Shown here one piece after another: positions 15,255-22,095 of a stretch of DNA of 36,791 bases. A program made the translations under genes and the position numbers. The DNA is taken from assembly GCA_023250675.1 (NCBI GenBank), contig JAHFAE010000021.1, positions 1-36,791 on the forward strand. The letters are read 5' to 3'. How positions within the stretch are numbered: the first letter of the stretch is position 1; every line of letters begins with the position of its first letter. The DNA is from Oligoflexia bacterium. Its GTDB lineage: Bacteria > Bdellovibrionota > Bdellovibrionia > JABDDW01. Below the pieces are notes generated by a model. The model worked only from the letters and a program-made list of their open reading frames with translations, ran no database searches and was not told the DNA's origin.

Positions 15255-17842
15255 GTCAAGAATTCGATAACGATTTTGTTTCTGACGGCGAGATCAAAAT
15301 TCGGGGCGCCAGAGAACATAACCTCAAAAATATCAACGTCGATATTCCGCGAAACAAAATCACTGTCATTACTGGTCTTAGCGGAAGCGGAAAGTCTTCC
15401 TTAGCCTTTGACACGATTTATGCCGAGGGTCAGCGCCGGTACGTAGAGAGTCTTTCAAGTTATGCTCGACAATTTCTTGAACAACTTAAAAAACCAGAAG
15501 TAGATTCAATAACCGGCCTTTCACCTTCCATTAGTATCGAGCAAAAGACAACAAACACTAATCCCCGATCAACCGTGGGCACCGTTACCGAAATTTACGA
15601 TTTTTTGAGGCTCCTTTTCGCGCGAGTTGGCATCCCCCATTGCTATAATTGCAATCGATTAATATCTAGCCAAACTGTAGATCAAATGGTGTCTAGAGTC
15701 TTAGAGATCCCTGATGGCTCCAAAATACATATTTTAGCTCCCATGGTACGCGGCAAAAAGGGCGAGTATCTGGCCGAGTTTCGCAAATGGCTCAAACAGG
15801 GATTTGTGAGAGCGCGCATAGACGGCCAAGTAGTCGACTTAGCTTCAGCTCAGAAGTTAGAAAAGACAAAGGTTCATGATATTGATCTATTTATCGATCG
15901 ACTTATTTTAAAAGAATCCGTTCGTGTGCGTCTTACGGACGGATTAGAAACTGCTTTAAAACTAACCGGTGGTGTGGCCAAAGTTGAAGTGCTGGATACG
16001 AAAGAATTTATTCACCTTAGTTCCTTAAATGCTTGTGTAAATTGTGGAGTGAGTTATCCCGATATGGAGCCTCGACTTTTTAGTTTTAATAATCCTCGCG
16101 GTGCCTGCCCCCAGTGCAATGGGCTTGGCACCAATCAACCCCAATTTGATTGGGGTTGGACAGAAGAAGACGAGGCCAATATTAAACCCTGTCCCGCATG
16201 TAATGGGCAACGATTGCGACAAGAAGCCTTGCATATTTTGTTGGGCGGAAAAAATATTAATGAACTCTCAGGACTAAACGCGAAAGAACTCAAAACTTTT
16301 ATTGGAACCGTCAAATTTTCGGTCCGTCAAGCTGAAATCGCAGATAAAGTAAAAAAAGAAATAGTAAGTCGTTTAGATTTTTTATCAAAAGTGGGCGTTG
16401 ATTACCTTTCATTAGATCGGCCAAGCAAAACCTTAAGTGGTGGAGAAAGCCAAAGAATTCGCCTTGCCACGCAAATTGGTTCGTCTCTTGTGGGTATCCT
16501 CTATGTCTTAGATGAGCCAAGCATTGGTCTTCACCCAAGGGATCACGATCGATTACTGAAGACCTTGCGAAGCCTTTGTGATTTGGGGAATACTATTTTA
16601 CTCGTAGAACATGATGGAGATACCATCTTGTCTGCCGACCACATAATTGATTTGGGACCCCGCGCTGGAGAAAATGGGGGCCAACTTATCGCGGAAGGGA
16701 CACCTGATCAGATTAAGAATAATCAAGCCAGTCTTACCGGTCTATTTTTAAGTGGGCGTGAAAGCATCGCGGTTCCTAAGGCGAGACGCCTGGGAAAAGG
16801 GTGCTCCCTCTCTCTTAAAGGCGCATCGGGCAATAACCTCAAGTCCGTAGATCTCACGATTAATTTAGGAACTTTAAATGTTGTCACTGGCGTAAGTGGG
16901 AGCGGCAAATCCACTCTTATTGTAGACACGCTTTTCAAAGCTCTTAACAAGCACTTTTATAAAAGTCCGTTTGAGCCATGTCCCTATGCTTCTCTTACCG
17001 GTATAGAAAATATTGATCGTGTCATTGATATAGATCAAAGCCCCATAGGAAGAACTCCAAGATCAAACCCTGCCACTTACACTGGTTTATTCACATTGAT
17101 AAGAGATCTTTTTGCACAACTTCCCGATTCAAAACTCCGTGGCTATAAATTAGGACGATACAGCTTTAACGTAAAGGGCGGTCGGTGCGAGGCTTGCGAA
17201 GGCGACGGAATGATAAAAGTTGAGATGCATTTCTTACCCAACGTTTATGTTCCTTGCGATACCTGCCAGAGCCGTCGTTATAACCGTGAAACCCTTGAAG
17301 TGAAATATAAAGATAAGAATATTGCTGACGTTCTCGAAATGACTGTCGACGAAGCATTGGTTTTTTTGGAGCGCATTCCAAGCATTAAACATAAGCTCAA
17401 AACCCTCGAAGATGTCGGTCTTGGTTATATTCACCTTGGTCAAAGTTCAACAACCTTAAGCGGCGGTGAAGCACAACGGGTTAAGTTGAGTAAGGAACTT
17501 TCAAAACGAAGCACAGGAAAAACGCTTTATATTCTTGACGAGCCCACCACGGGACTACATTTTGAAGACATCAGAAATCTCTTAGAAATCCTCCAGACTC
17601 TCGTAAATCAAGGTAACACCGTCATCGTTATCGAACACAATTTGGATGTGGCGAAAGTGGCTGATAATATCATCGACCTAGGTCCTGAAGGGGGTACGGC
17701 GGGAGGAAAAATAATTGCTACCGGCACTCCCGAAGAAGTCGCCAGTAATGAGAAGAGCTACACCGGACAATACTTAAAAAAAAATCTCCTCTCTTCGTCG
17801 AACAAATTTACAGGCCCCTTTGATCATTCGAAGTCTCTCTAA
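15251..17842 (+). CDS. uvrA: excinuclease ABC subunit A, lacking the insertion domain
   Basis: 863 residues; UvrA finds DNA damage and loads UvrB in nucleotide excision repair. Both ABC modules are complete: GLSGSGKSS and LSGGESQRI in the first, GVSGSGKST and LSGGEAQRV in the second. The UvrB-binding region (about 130-250), the first zinc module (C262, C265, C286, C289) and the second zinc module (CEACEGDG ... CDTCQS) are present. Between C289 and the PCPAC motif (C314) there are only 24 residues, where E. coli has over 120; this matches loss of the insertion domain. The start is GTG, overlapping the previous stop (GTGA). It is the last gene of the operon; no terminator is seen after it. Confidence 0.95.
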   Translation: MSQEFDNDFVSDGEIKIRGAREHNLKNINVDIPRNKITVITGLSGSGKSSLAFDTIYAEGQRRYVESLSSYARQFLEQLKKPEVDSITGLSPSISIEQKTTNTNPRSTVGTVTEIYDFLRLLFARVGIPHCYNCNRLISSQTVDQMVSRVLEIPDGSKIHILAPMVRGKKGEYLAEFRKWLKQGFVRARIDGQVVDLASAQKLEKTKVHDIDLFIDRLILKESVRVRLTDGLETALKLTGGVAKVEVLDTKEFIHLSSLNACVNCGVSYPDMEPRLFSFNNPRGACPQCNGLGTNQPQFDWGWTEEDEANIKPCPACNGQRLRQEALHILLGGKNINELSGLNAKELKTFIGTVKFSVRQAEIADKVKKEIVSRLDFLSKVGVDYLSLDRPSKTLSGGESQRIRLATQIGSSLVGILYVLDEPSIGLHPRDHDRLLKTLRSLCDLGNTILLVEHDGDTILSADHIIDLGPRAGENGGQLIAEGTPDQIKNNQASLTGLFLSGRESIAVPKARRLGKGCSLSLKGASGNNLKSVDLTINLGTLNVVTGVSGSGKSTLIVDTLFKALNKHFYKSPFEPCPYASLTGIENIDRVIDIDQSPIGRTPRSNPATYTGLFTLIRDLFAQLPDSKLRGYKLGRYSFNVKGGRCEACEGDGMIKVEMHFLPNVYVPCDTCQSRRYNRETLEVKYKDKNIADVLEMTVDEALVFLERIPSIKHKLKTLEDVGLGYIHLGQSSTTLSGGEAQRVKLSKELSKRSTGKTLYILDEPTTGLHFEDIRNLLEILQTLVNQGNTVIVIEHNLDVAKVADNIIDLGPEGGTAGGKIIATGTPEEVASNEKSYTGQYLKKNLLSSSNKFTGPFDHSKSL
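16136..16158. repeat. perfect 9-bp inverted repeat in uvrA
   Basis: Arms CAACCCCAA (16136-16144) and TTGGGGTTG (16150-16158) are separated by five bases. It encodes part of the short linker where other UvrA proteins have the insertion domain. No T run follows, so it is not a terminator. Confidence 0.8.
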
Positions 17843-17901
17843 TTTAAATTGCTAAATTCCGAAAAATATATACAGGGATCATTTGCTTAAAAGCCTTGTC
17901 T

Positions 17902-19557
17902 ATGGCTTTGTTCCTGGTTTTTCTAAGGATGTTTATGTTTTTCCTTTTCATATTTTTTCATTTCTCTTGGGCTTCACAGGGCAATGCTCAGTGTCTATCC
18001 GAAGATATTATTCCCAACAAATATATTGTTCGTCTTAAAAATAGCCCTGAGGTTTCTCTTCAATCTCTGGCGCTTGGTCTGGCAGAAGCTAAAACGCGCT
18101 TCAAAGTCCACGGCTTGAAATTTAAAACAATCTTCCCTGGCGACAAAAGACAAAGCTCTCCCAAGATTTCAAAAATGGGCATTTTAGATACTCCTCCTTC
18201 TCTCGCCGTGGAGGTCAATTCTTCTAAAGAACTAGAATCGCTTCGCTCTGATGGCCAAGTCGATACCATCGAGCCAGATTGCAAAGTACATTTGACTCAG
18301 AATCTAACGACACAGCCATCTACAGGTGAAGACCCTCTGCTTTCTCAACAGTGGGCCCTAACAAAAATTGAAGCGCCAAAGGCATGGACGATGACCCGGG
18401 GTTCACAAGATATTACAGTTGCTATTTCTGACACGGGCATTGATTACTTGCACTCCGATCTTTCTAAAAATATGTGGGTTAACCCTCGAGAAATCCCTAA
18501 CAACGGTGTCGATGACGATGACAACGGCTGTATCGACGATATTTACGGCTGTAATCTTGCGGAACAAACAGGTGACCCTATGCCTGCTTCAAGCAATAAG
18601 GAGTTGTCCCACGGCACTCATGTAGCGGGAATTATCGGTGCCGTAGGAAATAACGGAATTGGAATTAGCGGAGTTGCTCAAAATGTAAGGCTCATGGCCG
18701 CTAAGGGATTTACAAATAATCTTGATGGAGATGAAAGTATTTTACTTCAGTCAATCTATTACAGTGTTAACAATGGCGCTCGCATTATCAATTGTAGTTG
18801 GGCCCGTCTGGGAACACCCCTTAAAGCTGAGATCGATGCCTTCAACTACGCATACAATCACGGAGTGATCGTTATTAATGCCGCAGGGAACAGCCAAATG
18901 GACTCTTCTGGGTTTTCTCCCTCATCCCTTTCAACAGTTATTACTGTGGGTGCTACAGACAACGATGACGGTCTCGCACGATTTAGTAATTGGGGAAAAA
19001 TTGATCTTCTCGCACCCGGCGGCAAAGGATTTGATTCATCTGGTATAATGCTCGACCCCATCTTATCCACATTGCCCAGGTCTAATGGTAACTACGGTAA
19101 TTTTATTGGAACCAGCATGGCCGCACCTTTTGTTTCAGGTCTCGCGGCATTAATTTTAAGCATAAATCCTAAGTTCACACCTAGTGACGTTTTAAAGATT
19201 CTTCAATCAGGGGCAGACAAAGTTCGCGTATCTAATTCTAAGGGAACTTCATTTGACTACCTGCGAATCAATGCGGCAAATTCTGTCTCCATAGCGCAGG
19301 CAACAAAACCCACTGACATAGGCGGATACCTCCCGCCCGAATGTCGCGACGCAGAAACGCCTTGTGGATCTTTAAGTAATTCTTCTGAAACCACTTCAAA
19401 AGCCATCTCGGGTTGCGGCTTTGTCTTGGGGTCTATAAATAAAAATGGCACTGGAAACCCTAGGGGGCCCAGTGCCGTTTTATTTTTGGTTCCACCCATT
19501 GCCCTTGTTTTCCTTCGCTTACGAAGTAAAACAAATTCAAATGGTATTATTTATTAA
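17902..19557 (+). CDS. subtilisin-family protease (S8) with C-terminal anchor-like tail
   Basis: 551 residues from the ATG at 17902. A hydrophobic leader ends SWASQGNA; a propeptide-like region (about 30-135) precedes the S8 domain. The triad is D177 (ISDTGID), H237 (SHGTHVAG) and S405 (GTSMAAP), with oxyanion N330. It shares the acidic GVDDDDNGCIDD loop with the protease at 889. The C-terminus has SGCGF, a hydrophobic helix (about 525-538) and RLRSK, resembling the Cys-helix-Arg tail of MYXO-CTERM/GlyGly-CTERM sorting signals. Start is uncertain: a TTG at 17896 and an ATG at 17935 (AAGG six bases before) are alternatives. A terminator-like hairpin lies within the last 110 bases of the coding region. 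Confidence 0.9.
   Translation: MALFLVFLRMFMFFLFIFFHFSWASQGNAQCLSEDIIPNKYIVRLKNSPEVSLQSLALGLAEAKTRFKVHGLKFKTIFPGDKRQSSPKISKMGILDTPPSLAVEVNSSKELESLRSDGQVDTIEPDCKVHLTQNLTTQPSTGEDPLLSQQWALTKIEAPKAWTMTRGSQDITVAISDTGIDYLHSDLSKNMWVNPREIPNNGVDDDDNGCIDDIYGCNLAEQTGDPMPASSNKELSHGTHVAGIIGAVGNNGIGISGVAQNVRLMAAKGFTNNLDGDESILLQSIYYSVNNGARIINCSWARLGTPLKAEIDAFNYAYNHGVIVINAAGNSQMDSSGFSPSSLSTVITVGATDNDDGLARFSNWGKIDLLAPGGKGFDSSGIMLDPILSTLPRSNGNYGNFIGTSMAAPFVSGLAALILSINPKFTPSDVLKILQSGADKVRVSNSKGTSFDYLRINAANSVSIAQATKPTDIGGYLPPECRDAETPCGSLSNSSETTSKAISGCGFVLGSINKNGTGNPRGPSAVLFLVPPIALVFLRLRSKTNSNGIIY
19439..19489. terminator. bidirectional terminator-like hairpin inside the subtilase 3' end
   Basis: Perfect 8-bp arms GGCACTGG (19447-19454) and CCAGTGCC (19469-19476) enclose a 14-base loop that itself has CCCTAGGG. 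On the plus strand the stem is followed by GTTTTATTTTT; on the minus strand by ATTTTTATTTA. It lies 78 bases past the atpE stop and is the expected terminator of the long minus-strand operon. On the plus strand it precedes the subtilase stop by 78 bases. Confidence 0.75.
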
Positions 19558-19865
19558 GCTTTTCCAGAAAGGTTAAACGCAATGATCAATGCGTAAATAA
19601 CCAATGATTCGATAAGTGCCAGACCGATAATCATAGGAACGAAAATTTTTCCCGAAGCAGAAGGATTGCGAGCAATACCATCAAGCGCGGCTGCGGCCGC
19701 ACGACCTTGACCAATGGCGCCACCCATGGCGGCCACGCCTATAGCAACGCCTGCACCAATAGCGAAAAGGCCCCCGCCTTTCGAGGCTGCTTCTTGAGCA
19801 AGGGCTGGAACCGAGGCCAAAGTTGTCGCTGCCATTAAAAAACTAAGACGAAAAAAATTCTTCAT
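19554..19865 (-). CDS. atpE: ATP synthase subunit c (Fo proteolipid)
   Basis: 103 residues, longer than the usual 75-85 because of an N-terminal signal-peptide-like leader (1-23, ending PALA). The mature part is a two-helix hairpin with GAIGQGRAA in helix 1, the polar loop ARNP and the ion-binding glutamate E86 in LIESLVIY. Subunit c forms the membrane ring that turns as ions pass. Q53, E86, S87 and Y91 occupy the positions used for sodium binding in Ilyobacter (Q32, E65, S66, Y70). GAGGAG lies eight bases before ATG. It is the last gene of the minus-strand operon and its stop overlaps the converging subtilase stop by four bases. Confidence 0.94.
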   Translation of the reverse strand: MKNFFRLSFLMAATTLASVPALAQEAASKGGGLFAIGAGVAIGVAAMGGAIGQGRAAAAALDGIARNPSASGKIFVPMIIGLALIESLVIYALIIAFNLSGKA

Positions 19866-19884
19866 TGATTATGCTCCTCTTCAA

Positions 19885-20628
19885 TTAATGATCATGGGCC
19901 GTGGCCATCGATATATAGACCATGGACAAAAGTGAAAATACAAACGCCTGCACAAAACAGACGAACAATCCTAATAAGTAAAAAATCATGGGGATTCCAA
20001 TGGGCACAAGATTCAAGAATATGGAAAGGACCGTATGATCTCCTGTCATATTTCCATAGAGACGAAGACCCAAACTCATAGGCCGTACGGCATGAGAAAC
20101 ACTTTCGATGAGTAGAAAGAAAACCCCAAGTCCAAAGATAGTAACTCCGGCCACGGTTTGCAAAATAAAATTTGACTTCGGCATTGGCACTATGGATGGC
20201 CCAAAAAAATGTTTTACATATTTTACGCCGTGTTCTCTGAAACCCATAGTGTTGTACAAAAAAAACACAAACACCCCAATAGACAGGGTCGTGTTCAAGT
20301 TGTCCGTTGCGGGCGAAAATCCAGGCAGGAGGCCCATCAAGTTATTTACAAGAATGTAAATAAACATGGTTCCTACGATGGGAATATATTTTTCAGAACC
20401 ATGGCCCATGACAGATTCAACAAATCCGCAAAGAGATTCAGTGATGAATTCAAAAAAGTTCTTTAACGTTAATTTTTGATCGGGCAAAAGAGCTTCTTCT
20501 GGTTTTCCTGCTACGGCGTAGGCCGTGAGAGATAAAATGACAATAACCAACGTACATAGACCCGCCGTTAAGACGTGATCGGGATAACCTTCAAGGGCCG
20601 GGATGAGGTGGAACCAACTAAAGTGCAT
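19885..20628 (-). CDS. atpB: ATP synthase subunit a
   Basis: 247 residues with about five to six membrane helices. The essential arginine is R189 in LGLRLYGNMTGDH, and NNLMGLLPGFSPATDNLN is the conserved second-helix/loop region. Subunit a gives ions their path to and from the c ring. It starts 11 bases after the atpI-like gene, with AGTAGG overlapping that gene's stop, and is followed by atpE after 19 bases. Genes for subunit b and the F1 part are not in this window. Confidence 0.96.
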   Translation of the reverse strand: MHFSWFHLIPALEGYPDHVLTAGLCTLVIVILSLTAYAVAGKPEEALLPDQKLTLKNFFEFITESLCGFVESVMGHGSEKYIPIVGTMFIYILVNNLMGLLPGFSPATDNLNTTLSIGVFVFFLYNTMGFREHGVKYVKHFFGPSIVPMPKSNFILQTVAGVTIFGLGVFFLLIESVSHAVRPMSLGLRLYGNMTGDHTVLSIFLNLVPIGIPMIFYLLGLFVCFVQAFVFSLLSMVYISMATAHDH

Positions 20629-20639
20629 ATCAAAACCTA

Positions 20640-20999
20640 CTATTCCGCGGGATTTCTCCCAAAATTTACCGATTGTATTGACGCTAAGAGGATGCTGCCC
20701 CCAATCGTCGACACACCTACAAAAAAAGGAACGACTTCAACCCTTAGTTTGCTTACAAATACATACAGAAAAGTGCCTAATACCGCGTATTTAATTACAA
20801 CGAGACCAAGTGTAGTTGCAATAGGTTTTTTAGACAAAATTCTCTGCCAGAGCCAAACAAGTAAAGAGAAATTAATGGTCATCAGCGCCGCTCCGCCTAG
20901 AAATCCCGGCAGAATACCCCGGTCAACCCACCAAATAATTATTGCGCTTACAAAAACTAATGCTGTTTGGATTAGATAAATACATTTAAGACTAGGCAT
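20640..20999 (-). CDS. AtpI-like ATP synthase assembly protein
   Basis: 119 residues with four hydrophobic helices (about 5-23, 30-52, 62-82, 88-106), the layout of the AtpI/UncI family that sits in front of atpB and helps build the c ring. Motifs are weak, so the call relies on size, topology and position directly before atpB. Its ATG overlaps the end of the small upstream gene by eight bases (ATGCCTAG). Confidence 0.75.
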   Translation of the reverse strand: MPSLKCIYLIQTALVFVSAIIIWWVDRGILPGFLGGAALMTINFSLLVWLWQRILSKKPIATTLGLVVIKYAVLGTFLYVFVSKLRVEVVPFFVGVSTIGGSILLASIQSVNFGRNPAE

Positions 21000-21195
21000 C
21001 GGGATTATCCATAATTTTTTTCAATCGGACGGTGAGCCTATAAAAACCAAAAATAAATCCCAATATGGTTATGCCCATAGTAAAAACGTTTTCGTGGTGA
21101 AAATGCGCATCCATCCGGCTTCCGATAAATAAACTTATACCTACTGTGGCAACCAGTTCGAAAACCGCAATAAAAATGACTCCGTAATATTTCAC
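20992..21195 (-). CDS. AtpZ-like small membrane protein
   Basis: 67 residues with two hydrophobic helices and a basic C-terminus (GFYRLTVRLKKIMDN), matching the AtpZ / ATPase gene 1 family that accompanies atpI at the head of ATP synthase operons. The GTG start overlaps the TAG stop of the TPR gene by one base and has AAGGA just upstream. Its end overlaps the atpI-like gene. The family is linked to divalent cation transport or synthase assembly; the exact role here cannot be told. Confidence 0.72.
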   Translation of the reverse strand: MKYYGVIFIAVFELVATVGISLFIGSRMDAHFHHENVFTMGITILGFIFGFYRLTVRLKKIMDNPDA

Positions 21196-22013
21196 TATTC
21201 CTTCTTTCGGGCTTTTCGCCTCAATATACTTTTGATTTTTAAGTCTACAATATCATCGTGGGGGTAATGACCACGCATGGCTTCTAATACGCCTACTGCT
21301 TTATCCCAATCTTTTTTTTCTTCGAAAGCCAGGGATTTATTCATTTTTACCTGAAATATGTCCTCTCTATTGTTAAATTTCTGTTCTATTTCTGAGTAAG
21401 TCTCAATGGCGTCATCAACTCTTTTTTGGGCCATAAGTGCATCGGCCTTTATTCTAAGCATATCGTAATCAAATTTATCATTTGGATTCAACTTCACATA
21501 ATCATCAACCTCAGCAATGGCCTGTTCAAAGTTTGCCATGTAATAATAGCATCTCGCCAATCGCAACTTAATCTCTGATTGTTCTTGGTAGTCTCCGCTT
21601 GCATGTAAAAGTCTTTGATATTCGACGACAGCCTGCTGATAGTTATTAATTTTTTCGTAATAAACTTCTGCGAGTTTTTTCTGTGCCTCTTTGGTTTCTT
21701 GAAAGTTTTGACCGTATTGAACAATATGACGGTAAAAGAAAACGGCCTTGGGATAATCTTTTGTCTGAAAAAGGCTAATGGCGCCTCCACGTTTCGCAGC
21801 TTCAAGCCCTCTAGCCGATTCAGGCGCATACCTCAGAGTCTGCTCAAATTTTAAAACGGCGTCCTGCCATTGGTGAGCTTCTTGTGCTTTTTCCCCGGAA
21901 GAAAAAAGACTTTCTTCAAGTCGATTATTTGGTGTGATGATTGTGTAAATGGCCAGTCCAGACAAAACTGCAAGAATCAATGGCAATTTGAAGTTCTTCA
22001 TGCCAGCAGACAT
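21195..22013 (-). CDS. membrane-anchored TPR-repeat protein
   Basis: 272 residues. One N-terminal hydrophobic segment (LPLILAVLSGLAIYTI) is followed by TPR-like helical repeats (for example AVLKFEQTLRYAPES, AVVEYQRLLHASGDY, AIAEVDDYVKLNPND, AIETYSEIEQKF), then a basic tail RRKARKKE. TPR proteins hold complexes together; the partner is unknown. Start uncertain: TTG at 22016, ATG at 22013 and ATG at 22001 (MKNFKLP) all lack a strong ribosome site. It lies between gyrA and the ATP synthase genes in the same direction, with one base of overlap to the next gene. A role in ATP synthase assembly is only a guess from position. Confidence 0.8.
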   Translation of the reverse strand: MSAGMKNFKLPLILAVLSGLAIYTIITPNNRLEESLFSSGEKAQEAHQWQDAVLKFEQTLRYAPESARGLEAAKRGGAISLFQTKDYPKAVFFYRHIVQYGQNFQETKEAQKKLAEVYYEKINNYQQAVVEYQRLLHASGDYQEQSEIKLRLARCYYYMANFEQAIAEVDDYVKLNPNDKFDYDMLRIKADALMAQKRVDDAIETYSEIEQKFNNREDIFQVKMNKSLAFEEKKDWDKAVGVLEAMRGHYPHDDIVDLKIKSILRRKARKKE

Positions 22014-22095
22014 CAAAATCTAGGTTACTGCTACAAAAAACTTTATCAAATCGTCAACCCACTTGGCGGTATGTTTTTAAAAATGCTCAATCCCC

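Noticed and set aside
17851-17876. TTGCTA and TATATA/TATACA as a promoter of the second subtilase
   Set aside because: Spacers of 12-14 bases are too short for sigma-70; the sequence is simply AT-rich.
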